Made by a program: the position numbers and the translations under genes | DNA from: Chryseobacterium capnotolerans | GTDB lineage: Bacteria; Bacteroidota; Bacteroidia; Flavobacteriales; Weeksellaceae | DNA: 64,000 nt | NCBI RefSeq assembly: GCF_021278965.1 | Contig: NZ_CP065589.1 | Coordinates: 2,733,001-2,797,000, forward strand | Direction: 5' to 3' | In this document: positions 36,472 through 45,111 of the stretch, one piece after another | How positions within the stretch are numbered: position 1 is the stretch's first letter | Layout of the letters: each line of letters opens with the position of its first letter | Notes under the pieces: generated by a model | Told to the model about the DNA's origin: nothing | The model's input: only the letters and a program-made list of their open reading frames with translations | Databases searched by the model: none

Positions 36472-37848
36472 TTATTCTACTATTAGTTTGAAGGTCTTTA
36501 TAATTTTCCCATTCTGAGTAAGATTAATCAGATACCCGCTTTGAGTTTTTAAATGGCTTATATAGCTGGTTGATTTTTCATCAATTTTTTCTAATGAGAC
36601 TAATCTTCCTCCAGCATCATATATGGAGACGGATAGATTTTCCATAGCTGGAAAACGAAGGGTAAATGTTTGACTTGATTTAACGGGATTTGGATAAAGT
36701 TCAATTTTTCCATAATCTAAGGAAAGATGATCTGCCCCTATAGTGCTTCCCGATTCTGAATTTTGGGATCTTGGATCCTTTAAAGGACTTATTGCAAAAG
36801 TGAACTTTGTAGTGTTTCCACCTTCTTTTTCTGTAATAAAATCTACCTTATTGAAAAAAATATATTTCTCATTTTCAACGCCCTGTATTTTTCTGATTTC
36901 CCCGAGTGAATTTTTAAGAAATAACCAATAAGAGATAGACTGAGATTTGGGATTAAGCAGCGCTTTTTCAATTCTTACTTTATAGTCTTTCTTTTGTATG
37001 ACAGAACCTATAAAGTTAATTTCCCAATTTCTCTTTACAGTGCTAAAGTTTCCATCCTGAACAAGTTGCAGTTCCCTGTTATCATCAGACCAGATTACAA
37101 ACTCCTGATTATTAAATGTTGCAGCATTTTCTGCATTTGTCCGTTTAATGTCATTTTTACCAATGGTTACAATCTGATCCTGGGTATTTGTAGACTGTTT
37201 CTGATAGAGCTCATTGCCATCATCCCGCCCCAACCCTGTTGGCCGGTATTTATATTCTCCATGCTTCTGAGGATCCCATAACTCAGTTCCTTCACTGCTA
37301 AAGTATTTTCCTTTTTCCAGTGAAATTCCATATTTTAGAGATAGGTATGAATGGATTTTGTTAAGCTCGTCGGAAGTAGCCATTCTCGTCAGAAAGATCA
37401 TTTCATAAAGATTCTGATCTGCAAATCGTATTTTTAAACTATCAGAATTTCCTTTTTGAGTATCTGCATTACCAATAAATGTAAACAAACTGGGGCGTTT
37501 TCTAAGTTCTATATCATTTTTTCCCCCTTTATGATAATTATTATTGGATAATGACAAGGTTTTCTCCGTGTCCTGCCAAATCATTTCGTCTTCCTTGGAA
37601 GAATGAACTAAACTTAATGTATGGCTTTTATCTCTACTATGCCGGATATATTTTTTAAGAAGCTTATCTCTTATACCGCAATGAAAGTTAAGAAGGCTTT
37701 CTTCTTTACATTTTAGAGCCTCACGGGAATTAGGAATGACTCTTTCCCACAGTTGAGTTTCTGTTGTGGTTATCAATTGCGAAAAAAGATGCTGAGAACT
37801 GAAAAGCAATGCAAAAAGCATAACTTTATGAAAGTTAGGTTCGATCAT
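36472..37848 (-). CDS. T9SS type A sorting-domain protein
   Basis: Starting at the internal Met 37848 (MIEPNFHKVMLFALLFSSQHLFSQ), the protein has about 458 residues with a good signal peptide. An in-frame ATG at 37938 would add 30 residues ahead of it and is unlikely. The C-terminal 75 residues are a type IX sorting domain ('IELYPNPVKSSQTFTLRF', 'SIYDAGGRLVSLEKI', ending 'KTFKLIVE'), so it should cross the outer membrane by T9SS. The middle matches proteins often found before SpvB/Rhs genes, including 'ELNKIHSYLSLKYGISLEKG' and 'GLGRDDGNELYQKQS'. The stop lies 11 bases before the Rhs gene start, so the two form an operon. It may help deliver or display the Rhs protein. Confidence 0.88.
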   Translation of the reverse strand: MIEPNFHKVMLFALLFSSQHLFSQLITTTETQLWERVIPNSREALKCKEESLLNFHCGIRDKLLKKYIRHSRDKSHTLSLVHSSKEDEMIWQDTEKTLSLSNNNYHKGGKNDIELRKRPSLFTFIGNADTQKGNSDSLKIRFADQNLYEMIFLTRMATSDELNKIHSYLSLKYGISLEKGKYFSSEGTELWDPQKHGEYKYRPTGLGRDDGNELYQKQSTNTQDQIVTIGKNDIKRTNAENAATFNNQEFVIWSDDNRELQLVQDGNFSTVKRNWEINFIGSVIQKKDYKVRIEKALLNPKSQSISYWLFLKNSLGEIRKIQGVENEKYIFFNKVDFITEKEGGNTTKFTFAISPLKDPRSQNSESGSTIGADHLSLDYGKIELYPNPVKSSQTFTLRFPAMENLSVSIYDAGGRLVSLEKIDEKSTSYISHLKTQSGYLINLTQNGKIIKTFKLIVE

Positions 37849-38353
37849 GGTATTAAGTTTTTTTTCATTACAACCTATAAACATCTTTGCAACAGGACAT
37901 GAACTATAAATAAGATTCACATATAAGCCTGCTTTCAATAAGATGCCTTAATTTTTTAGGCTGTATTCAATTCCAATATTAAAGAATTATCCAATATCAA
38001 ACAATAGACAAAATGTTAATATTTTTGCGAATATATTATAAAAACAAATTAAAAATATAAATATATTCAAACAAAACCTTATGAACACAGAAAAAAAATC
38101 AATGAAAATCATTTGAATAAAATTCGTATAATTTCTATTAATACCGAATCTAATTTTCTAAAAAAGAATTATATATAATTTAATAAAAGGTACAAAAAAA
38201 AACAAGTCACTATTAACCAGCATGACACATTATTTAATTTATACATTTTCTACAAATAACATTTTTCACCCCGTAGAATTCAGTAAATAATCATGAGAAT
38301 AGTATCAAATTTAGATTAACTTAGTATCTCAAATAATCATATTTACTCAATAA
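37849..38353. other. Very AT-rich promoter region of the T9SS-Rhs operon
   Basis: About 505 bases separate the T9SS gene from the divergent DUF1272 copy. I see no open frame of note and no RNA gene. It is markedly AT-rich compared with its flanks, as seen around foreign DNA. It holds the start of the second direct repeat at its right edge. Confidence 0.45.
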
Positions 38354-38644
38354 ATGTTAGAGATCAGAACCAGCTGCGAAAATTGTCAGAAACCCTTACC
38401 CTATGATTCGCCTGAAGCCATGATATGTACATTTGAGTGCACATTTTGTAAAGATTATGTTGACCATATTTTCAAAAATGTCTGCCCCAACTGTGGCGGC
38501 GGACTGGAAAAACGCCCCATCAGGCCCAAAAGTCTTCTTGCAAAATATCCCGTAAGTTCAGAAGTGGTATATCAACCCATTAACGAAGCTAAGTTCAAAA
38601 TTAAACAGGAGAGATTAATTGATATTCCTTTAGGTGAGCGATAA
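38354..38644 (+). CDS. DUF1272 zinc-finger-like protein, copy 2 (Cys35 to Tyr)
   Basis: This second 96-residue DUF1272 protein is identical to the copy at 24391-24681 except for Cys35 to Tyr ('FCKDYVDHIF') and a Glu to Lys change near residue 79 ('NEAKFKIK'). One of eight putative zinc ligands is therefore lost and this copy may be impaired. It lies next to an intact VOC gene in convergent order, the arrangement of which the other copy keeps only a fragment. Function is unknown. Confidence 0.82.
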   Translation: MLEIRTSCENCQKPLPYDSPEAMICTFECTFCKDYVDHIFKNVCPNCGGGLEKRPIRPKSLLAKYPVSSEVVYQPINEAKFKIKQERLIDIPLGER

Positions 38645-38775
38645 AAACCCTATAATACTTGATTCAAGTTCCTTTTTTTGATCAATTTAAGGTATTTGTA
38701 TTGAACTTATGATGAAGTCTGCTGTAAGTTAAAAACCGTGCCCGCCGGATCTGTAATCCAGTGCATATTTTCCGG
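38354..38775 (+). repeat. Direct repeat 2 flanking the Rhs island
   Basis: This is the partner of 24391-24812 in the same orientation, 13,963 bases away. Recombination between the two would delete the whole Rhs region and leave one DUF1272 gene next to the intact VOC gene. Confidence 0.9.
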
Positions 38776-39078
38776 GAGCTCTTCGATTTCATCACAAGTC
38801 TCTACCCCATTTGATTGCAGATATTTTGTGGCTTCTTCAACATTGGGAACGGTAAGCTGCAACCAGGTTTCTGAATGCGTATAATTATCTACACAGTCTA
38901 ACCAAATGATAATGTTCCCGAATTTTACTTCATGAGTCCGGGAAACCGTTGGATTCTCAATTTTCTTCTCCTCCACAGGTAATTTTAAAATGTCTCTGTA
39001 AAAAGCAACGGTCTTCTCATATTTATTTTTCGGAATTTTAATGGCGATATTGATTCCTGCTTCAAATTGGATACTCAT
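38707..39078 (-). CDS. VOC superfamily protein
   Basis: Taking the Met at 39078 (MSIQFEAGINIAIKIP), the protein is 123 residues. A longer frame from 39162 adds 28 polar residues that do not match a VOC start. Features are 'KNKYEKTVAFYRDILKLPVEE', 'VKFGNIIIWLDCVDN' and the closing 'ENMHWITDPAGTVFNLQQ' with the DPxGxxF signature. Ligand unknown. Its last 25 or so codons are duplicated at 24744, fused to a broken AraC copy. It is convergent with the DUF1272 gene, 62 bases apart. Confidence 0.82.
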   Translation of the reverse strand: MSIQFEAGINIAIKIPKNKYEKTVAFYRDILKLPVEEKKIENPTVSRTHEVKFGNIIIWLDCVDNYTHSETWLQLTVPNVEEATKYLQSNGVETCDEIEELPENMHWITDPAGTVFNLQQTSS

Positions 39079-39162
39079 AGTTAATTTTTTATTTTCATTT
39101 TGTTGTATAAAGCTATCAAAATGATTTTTCAGAAAGGTTGTCCTATGGCAAGATTCACTCAT

Positions 39163-39191
39163 AAAAAAACCTGCCTCTTTAGGAGACAGGT
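39163..39191. terminator. Terminator of the alpha/beta hydrolase gene
   Basis: ACCTGCCTC and GAGACAGGT form a stem with one mismatch, and a run of A on the plus strand gives the T tract on the minus strand. It lies 26 bases past the hydrolase stop at 39217. Confidence 0.7.
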
Positions 39192-39216
39192 AAATTTCCC
39201 GGAAATCTGCAGCATC

Positions 39217-40902
39217 TTATACTTTTATATCAATACAATTGATCCAGACTTGCTCCCGGTCCTGAGTTTTAAAAAAATTCTCAAGTAAGTATTCATGGTT
39301 ATGTTTTACTTTTTCATTGAAATAAAGCTTTCCGTTGACATATACTTTTACTTTTTCCTTCAGATTCACTACTTCAGGTGAAATATTAATCGAAAAGGAT
39401 TTAATACCAGAGATCTCAATCCGGAAAGTATTATTCTCATACTTTGCTTTTATTTTACCTGATTTCCTAGGAAAATCAAATGCTTTTTTATCTACGCTCT
39501 GCATCTTCAAACTATCATTATCATCATAGGCCAGCCACTTATTGATTTTAAAGTTCAGTTCTTTGTGCCAGTTGGCCTTTTTACTTAATGTATCCAATTT
39601 GATGTTGGAGATCCAATCTATATTTCCATATCTTTCATCATCAAACTCCCATGAGATCTCCTTTGGAAATGGATTTCTGTTTCTACTCTTCAGATCTTTA
39701 AAAAGGATCTGATAAGCTGGCTCCGATTCGTTAAACTGAGGAAACCAGTGTGGAAATCCATTGTAACGATACTCTTTGTAATCAGCCTGAATCCCATTCA
39801 TCAGCTTTGAAAAATCATCATTTGCGTTTGGTGGATAATAATAATCCTTATCTGTTGAAAAGCTTATAAACGAACGGTTTTTAATATTTTCTACAAACGT
39901 TCCGCCTGTAAAAACTTTAGGATAGGTATTAAATCCATAAAAACCAGCGAATGGTGTGGATTCTTTCATCAGATAAGAAAAAGAACCTGTTGCTCCATTC
40001 GAGTGTCCCGCTATAAAAACTTTGTTATCATCAATATTAATCGTCTTTTTAATCTGTTTAAGCATTTCAGGAATCATAAAGAATCCATCATCAGACAGCA
40101 TCCAGTTATATTTTTTGTCAGCCCTCGGAAAAACCATAATAACATCATTCTGGTCCGCATACTTCTTATAATATCTGTTCCAGCCTCCTAAATTCCAATC
40201 CGCCAGCTGATAATCTATCAACTCATTATTTCTTACTGCCCCATGAAGAAAAAACAGCACAGTATATTTCTTTTGAGGATTATAATTTTGAGGAAAATGA
40301 ATAAAAAATGAAGTGTTAGCAGAATTGTTTATTTTAAATGCAATAGAATAATCACGATCCTTTTTCGGTAGATAAGGATTAAGATTTCTGATCTCTTTGT
40401 ACAAAGCCTCAGAATCTTTAATTTCCTTTAATCTATTTTCTTTAACACTATAAAATTCATTCTCTTTTTCTTTTAGCTCATCATAAAACTGAGTCTTGTA
40501 CTTTACTGCCTGCTCCTTCAATGAAGCCCATCTTGGATCTGATAGTAAATTTTTATATTCATTTTCTGCATCATCTTCAAGAATATAATTCCAGCCGGGA
40601 AAACTATTCCCGCTTCCTTTTACTGAAGAAAGTGGTATCAGATATTGAAATGCTTTATCATTACTTTTCAGCTTTGAAGCCAGAATGGAGGCATTATATA
40701 ATCCGTCACTATCCTTATTTTGTGGATAGCTTCTGAATGCCTCTTCATATAAATCAAGCGCTTTTCTATACCCTGCTTCATCTTTAGCTTCATCCATTAC
40801 TTCTGAGGCCCTTTCTGTTAATGTAGAATAATTTTCCTGAGCTTCCACAAAAAAACCAAACAGAATCATCAGCATTGCTATACCATATTTCATCAATACC
40901 AT
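39217..40902 (-). CDS. Secreted alpha/beta hydrolase with TPR-like N-terminus
   Basis: This protein of up to 561 residues may start at 40893 (MKYGIAML). It has a signal peptide ending 'FFVEAQE' and a helical TPR-like part at about residues 25-170. An alpha/beta hydrolase domain follows at about 190-420 with the nucleophile elbow 'VFIAGHSNGATGSF' and 'KKYTVLFFLHGAVRNNE' forming the oxyanion region. The C-terminal 130 residues are a beta-rich module that may bind substrate ('KINKWLAYDDNDSLKMQSVDKKAFDFP'). It resembles PHB depolymerase- or feruloyl-esterase-like enzymes, but the substrate cannot be told. It is 27 bases downstream of an AraC regulator on the same strand, possibly its target. Confidence 0.8.
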   Translation of the reverse strand: MVLMKYGIAMLMILFGFFVEAQENYSTLTERASEVMDEAKDEAGYRKALDLYEEAFRSYPQNKDSDGLYNASILASKLKSNDKAFQYLIPLSSVKGSGNSFPGWNYILEDDAENEYKNLLSDPRWASLKEQAVKYKTQFYDELKEKENEFYSVKENRLKEIKDSEALYKEIRNLNPYLPKKDRDYSIAFKINNSANTSFFIHFPQNYNPQKKYTVLFFLHGAVRNNELIDYQLADWNLGGWNRYYKKYADQNDVIMVFPRADKKYNWMLSDDGFFMIPEMLKQIKKTINIDDNKVFIAGHSNGATGSFSYLMKESTPFAGFYGFNTYPKVFTGGTFVENIKNRSFISFSTDKDYYYPPNANDDFSKLMNGIQADYKEYRYNGFPHWFPQFNESEPAYQILFKDLKSRNRNPFPKEISWEFDDERYGNIDWISNIKLDTLSKKANWHKELNFKINKWLAYDDNDSLKMQSVDKKAFDFPRKSGKIKAKYENNTFRIEISGIKSFSINISPEVVNLKEKVKVYVNGKLYFNEKVKHNHEYLLENFFKTQDREQVWINCIDIKV

Positions 40903-40929
40903 TTATGCAGCAAAACTAATCACAGTAAA

Positions 40930-41775
40930 TCAGAAAAAATTGTAAAAATGGAACATTATTACTGAAGGCAGCAAATGCCAGAAGGTATCTTCCTGACCTA
41001 ATACAGTTCCTTTCGAAAAAAAAGATTTTGGAGAATTTTGTGTGAGGTTTTTATACGTTTTATTGAAATGAGACTGGTCATTAAAATTAAACTCATGGGC
41101 CAGTTCCGTAAAGTTACGGTCAGGATTTTCAAAAAGTTTCTGATTGATGGTCTGCCTGAAAAGGACAATTTCATTGAATTTTTTAACAGAAACACCCAAA
41201 TGTGCCTGAAAAATCCGGTTTAGATGCTGTCTGCTGAAACCAATTTTCCTTGAAATTTCTTCAACTGAAAAGTCTTCGTAATGGTTGAAAATATAATCAA
41301 TAGATTTTTCAAGAATTGTATGCTCAAATCTCTTGAATCTTTTCTCAAGAAAACGGTCCAATAAGCTCCCCTGAACTTCAGTTTCTGCAGCGGCGAAAAC
41401 TTCATTTAATTCATCATGGGTAAAAAAGTCATAATCTGTAATATATTTCGTAAAATCAAGATTTTCATAAAACTGATGGATTCCCAAAGGGGGAAACACC
41501 ACTACAATTCTATAAACTTTCCCGGATTGTTTCACATGAAGAACTTTTTCCCGGATAGGTGTAAAAATTTGACACGGCGGTGCTTTTTCATCATAAATCA
41601 CCTCTTTAGTTTCTAACCGGATATGAGATTTATAAAGTGAAATGGAGTTATTGAAGTGCGGAAAACATTGAAACTCATTAATGATATTATTATTTTTAAC
41701 ATCCAGATAATAATAGTCAACATACTTGCTGACAATGGAGTTTTGAGGCTTGAATGTTTTAAAAATTTCCTGCAT
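40930..41775 (-). CDS. AraC-family transcriptional regulator
   Basis: This 281-residue regulator has an N-terminal cupin-like sensing part (about residues 10-150, 'RIVVVFPPLGIHQFY'). A C-terminal AraC helix-turn-helix pair follows at about 170-260 ('FSVEEISRKIGFSRQHLNRIFQAHLGVSVKKFNEIVLFRQ', then 'FTELAHEFNFNDQSHFNKTYKNLTQNSPK'). Both recognition helices are intact. It lies just upstream of the alpha/beta hydrolase gene and likely regulates it or itself. The ligand is unknown. Confidence 0.88.
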   Translation of the reverse strand: MQEIFKTFKPQNSIVSKYVDYYYLDVKNNNIINEFQCFPHFNNSISLYKSHIRLETKEVIYDEKAPPCQIFTPIREKVLHVKQSGKVYRIVVVFPPLGIHQFYENLDFTKYITDYDFFTHDELNEVFAAAETEVQGSLLDRFLEKRFKRFEHTILEKSIDYIFNHYEDFSVEEISRKIGFSRQHLNRIFQAHLGVSVKKFNEIVLFRQTINQKLFENPDRNFTELAHEFNFNDQSHFNKTYKNLTQNSPKSFFSKGTVLGQEDTFWHLLPSVIMFHFYNFF

Positions 41776-41866
41776 CTTTTTACACCTGTGTTTTCATAGA
41801 ATATAGCTTACCATCAAATATACGGAATGCTGTATTACTTCACAACAGTTTGAAATCCGGAAAAAC

Positions 41867-41896
41867 AAAAAACTGCTTCACACAGAAACAGTTTTT
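41867..41896 (-). terminator. Terminator of the VOC gene at 41917
   Basis: AAAAACTG pairs with CAGTTTTT around a 14-base loop, about 20 bases beyond the minus-strand stop. Confidence 0.6.
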
Positions 41897-41916
41897 ATCT
41901 TTTATCATTCAATGGG

Positions 41917-42294
41917 CTACTCTCCTGCCGGCTCAAATAATTCAATTTTATTGCCTTCAGGATCCATAATATGAACAAACTTCCCGTATTCATAGGTTGC
42001 AATTTCATCCAGAATGGTGATCCCTTCTTTTTTTAATTCTTCTACCAATGCTTCAATATCCGCCACATGGTAGTTAATCATAAACTCTTTTTCTGAAGGT
42101 TCAAAATACTGAGTAGATGCTTTAAACGGGCTCCATAATGTATATCCTTTTTTATCAGAATCTGTTTCTCTCCAATCGAATTTCGCTCCATATGGACTGG
42201 TTTCCACTCCAAGATGGGTCTTATACCAATCGTTTACCTGCTCCGGATCTTTGCATTTAAAGAAAATACCTCCTATTGCTGTTACTTTTTTCAT
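41917..42294 (-). CDS. VOC superfamily protein
   Basis: This 125-residue protein starts 'MKKVTAIGGIFFKCKDPEQVNDWYKTHLGVE', the usual VOC opening, and ends 'YEYGKFVHIMDPEGNKIELFEPAGE' with the DPEGN-I-LFEP signature. 'FMINYHVADIEALVEELKKEGI' is the linker helix of the second module. The closing signature is typical of glyoxalase-like proteins of this length. Metal ligands appear present (His in the 'NYHV' segment and Glu in 'IELFE'). It stands alone with its own terminator. Substrate is not known. Confidence 0.85.
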   Translation of the reverse strand: MKKVTAIGGIFFKCKDPEQVNDWYKTHLGVETSPYGAKFDWRETDSDKKGYTLWSPFKASTQYFEPSEKEFMINYHVADIEALVEELKKEGITILDEIATYEYGKFVHIMDPEGNKIELFEPAGE

Positions 42295-42402
42295 GCCTGT
42301 TCTTTATTAAGTTTTTTATTAAATCAATTTGAAACTTCACAAATATATCAATGTTTCTGTTACAATACTCTAATTTATTTGAAGGATCAATAAGTGTACA
42401 AC

Positions 42403-42772
42403 GTTGGAAATCGCAAAGACACAAAATAAAGTAAAAACGTAATGTTTTAAAGCGCAAAGATTTTATCTCCTATAAAATTGTATGTTGCTAAAATTTGCTT
42501 TTATAATCGTTACAAATGTTATTTATGGGTATTGTCATTCCGGTAGGAATTTCAACCTTATAATTAAAATATTAGGGGGCTACATTCCTACCGGAATAAC
42601 AAACTACATGCGGGATTTTAATTATATAAGAAGATCTGATTCAGCTCGTAATACAAAAGCATTCGTGCATCCTTGGCAAAAAATAAAATATTCCCTTGCT
42701 GAGAATCTTTGATTCTCTTGCGCCTTAAAAACAGTCTGTATATTAATTTCTTTGCGCCTTCGCGTTTCCAAC
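42403..42772. repeat. MITE-like element with CGCAAAG-type inverted ends
   Basis: GTTGGAAATCGCAAAGACAC at 42403-42422 and the complement of TTTGCGCCTTCGCGTTTCCAAC (ending 42772) are imperfect inverted repeats sharing GTTGGAAA and CGCAAAG. They enclose non-coding DNA that includes a nested inverted repeat at 42537-42597. Similar motifs occur at 55919-56145. This fills most of the 556-base gap before trxB, which has no gene. Confidence 0.5.
42537..42597. repeat. Perfect 14-bp inverted repeat (ATTCCGGTAGGAAT)
   Basis: ATTCCGGTAGGAAT at 42537-42550 and ATTCCTACCGGAAT at 42584-42597 form a perfect stem around a 33-base loop. There is no T tract, so a repeat element or recombined REP-like unit is likelier than a terminator. 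Confidence 0.6.
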
Positions 42773-42804
42773 AAAAAATTTCGTTATTAACATTAACAAC
42801 AAAA

Positions 42805-42829
42805 AAAGCGCACCCAGTGGGTACGCTTT
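42805..42829 (-). terminator. Terminator of trxB
   Basis: AAAGCG and CGCTTT plus ACCC and GGGT form a stem with an internal C/A mismatch and a 3-base loop, flanked by an A run that gives U's on the minus strand. It lies 22 bases past the trxB stop. Confidence 0.7.
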
Positions 42830-42850
42830 GTATCATTAAAAGCTAAATAA

Positions 42851-43792
42851 CTAGTGTAATTCAGCTAGATATTTTTCTGCATCCATGGCAGCCATACATC
42901 CGCTTCCTGCAGCTGTAATAGCCTGTCTGTAGATATGATCCTGAACATCACCCGCAGCAAAAACTCCAGGAAGATTTGTTCTTGTAGATCCTTTTTCTGT
43001 TACAATATATCCGTTTTCATCAAGATCTACCTGACCTACGAAGATATCCGTATTCGGTTTGTGACCGATGGCGATGAAGATTCCCTCAACATCTACCTTA
43101 GAAGTTTCCTGAGTCTGGTTATTGATAATGACCGCTCTTTCTACCAAGCTGTTCTCACCTTCAATTCCAATCAGCTCATGGTGAAATTTCACTTCAATAT
43201 TCGGAGTACTTTCTACTCTATGAACCATTGCTTTTGAAGCTCTGAAAACATCTTTTCTTACTAATAATGTTACTTTTTTACAAAGTTTAGCAAGATAAGT
43301 AGCTTCTTCAGCCGCTGTATCTCCTGCTCCTACCACTACTACATCTTTTCCTCTGTAGAAAAATCCGTCACATGTAGCACAAGCGGAAACCCCGCCGCCT
43401 GCATATTTTTTTTCATCATCAAGACCTAAATATTTTGCTGTAGCTCCTGTAGAAATGATTACTGATTTTGCTAAAATCTCTTTATTTCCAGCGTATAATT
43501 TGTGAACACCGCCTACTTCTGTTGAGAATTCAGCTTTAGTGATCATTTCGTAATGTACTTTGGTTTCAAATCTCTCGGCCTGCTTTTGCAGATCCATCAT
43601 CATTTCAGGACCTGTAATTCCTGCTGGATATCCTGGAAAGTTATCAACCTCAGTAGTTGTAGTTAATTGTCCGCCCGGCTCCAAACCTGTATACAATTCA
43701 GGTTTTAAGTCTGCTCTTGCTGCATAAATAGCAGCTGTGAAACCAGAAGGCCCAGATCCAACGATCACACAATCTAAAATGTTTTGCTCCAT
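42851..43792 (-). CDS. trxB: Thioredoxin-disulfide reductase
   Basis: This 313-residue flavoenzyme reduces thioredoxin with NADPH in the cytoplasm. It has the FAD-binding 'GSGPSGFTAAIYAARADL' near the N-terminus, the redox pair in 'SACATCDGFFYRG' (Cys at about 135-138), the NADPH-binding 'VVVVGAGDTAAEEATYLA', and the closing FAD motif 'GVFAAGDVQDHIYRQAITAAGSGCMAA'. Its length is standard for low-molecular-weight TrxB. The gene is single and is followed by a terminator. The 43793-44067 gap contains simple CT-rich repeats (TCTATC-like) between it and holA. The enzyme looks fully functional. Confidence 0.96.
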   Translation of the reverse strand: MEQNILDCVIVGSGPSGFTAAIYAARADLKPELYTGLEPGGQLTTTTEVDNFPGYPAGITGPEMMMDLQKQAERFETKVHYEMITKAEFSTEVGGVHKLYAGNKEILAKSVIISTGATAKYLGLDDEKKYAGGGVSACATCDGFFYRGKDVVVVGAGDTAAEEATYLAKLCKKVTLLVRKDVFRASKAMVHRVESTPNIEVKFHHELIGIEGENSLVERAVIINNQTQETSKVDVEGIFIAIGHKPNTDIFVGQVDLDENGYIVTEKGSTRTNLPGVFAAGDVQDHIYRQAITAAGSGCMAAMDAEKYLAELH

Positions 43793-44067
43793 AATTTACT
43801 TGTTCGAAAAAAGATATAATTAAATTAAGACCGCTAATTTCGTAATTTTTGTTGTCTTTTTAAAGTTATTTTAATGATAGTTGTCAATAAGAGATATGCG
43901 GATTGTCAATGAGGGTACGGGATGCGGGTTTAGGTTTAGATCTGGTACTTTATATTTAAGACCTAATATTCTTTGTCTATCATCTATCCGTCTATTATCT
44001 ACTTGTCTTAAATCTAGCATTCACTTTACCCTTTCACTCTAAAACGCTCCTACTCTCAAACATAAAA

Positions 44068-45104
44068 TCAAACCTTCATTTTAATCTTGTCCACATTTAT
44101 AATCTTATACACCAATTCCTTAATTAGCTCTGCTTCTCCCATATTCACTGCCCCTAATCCTTTTCCTTTCATATCAAACTCTCTCAGGATAGAAATGACT
44201 CTTGTGGCATGCTTTAAAGGGTACAATCTTGCACTTTCTGCATAATCTTTCACAAAATAAGGATTCACTCCCATTTGAGAGGCTATAGTTTGTGGGGACT
44301 GTCCTGCCATCGTCTGATAAATAATCACATTGGAAAAATAGTTATACAGACTGGCCAGCATCATCACGAAAGGATTGTTCTTTGGATTTTTGCCCATAAA
44401 ATGGGCTATTTTAAAGGCTGCATTGGCATTTTTTGTCCCCAATGCCTTCTGAAGTTCAAAAATATTGTATTCTTTGCTGATTCCGATATGGTTTTCAACA
44501 ATGTTTCCATCCAGGACTTCTCCTTCTTTAAGGATGATCTTCAGCTTGTTCAGTTCGTTGGCAATTCTTGAAAGGTCATTTCCAAGATATTCTGCTAAAA
44601 GATGAGAAATATTAGGAGCTGTTTTGATCTTAAGTTTTACACATTCATCAGAAATCCATTTCGGAAGGTTGTTTTCTCTTACAGATTCGCTGAGAAAAAG
44701 GGCATTGGCTTTATCCAAAGCTTTAGCCGCCTTTTTCTGCTGTCCAGTTTTTTATGTTTATGAGCAAAAACCAATACTGTAGAAGGAACAGGGTTTTCAA
44801 CATACGCATCCAGAATTCTGTTTTCTTCTTCATTAAATTTCAAATCCTGAGCTTCTTTTACAATAATTACCTGTTTATCTCCCATCATAGGAAACTGTCT
44901 TGCCAGAGAAAGCACTTCCTGATAAGAAGTATCTTTTCCGTAAGTAACGGTTTGGTTAAAGGCCTTTTCATCCTCTTCCAAAAAATTGTGTTCAAGGGCT
45001 TTTACGGCAACATCAATAAAGTAGGCTTCTTCTCCGTGGAAAAAATAAATAGGTAAAACTTCTTTATTTTTAATATTTTTGAGGATTAAATCTAATTCTT
45101 TCAT
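44068..45104 (-). pseudogene. holA: DNA polymerase III delta subunit, split by a one-base deletion
   Basis: The first frame (45104 to 44679) begins 'MKELDLILKNIKNKEVLPIYFFHGEEAYFID' and runs to 'AHKHKKLDSRK'. The second resumes as 'ALDKANALFLSESVRENNLPKWI' and runs to 44068. Adding one A to the A5 run (plus-strand T5, 44732-44736) gives 'SRKKAAKALDKANA' and a normal 345-residue delta subunit. This protein opens the beta clamp for loading and is required for replication, so a genuine knock-out is very unlikely. The break is probably a homopolymer error. It is divergent from the HSDR_N-type gene, with 7 bases between start codons. Confidence 0.92.
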
Positions 45105-45111
45105 CTTACTA

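Noticed and set aside
24391..38775. Direct repeats as phage or integrase attachment sites
   Set aside because: They are several hundred bases long, contain a gene, and no integrase or tRNA lies at either end. Homologous recombination is a simpler explanation.
44732..44736. Programmed frameshift making two holA products
   Set aside because: The slippery context is not a strong heptamer and no stimulating hairpin is evident. A one-base error explains it more simply.
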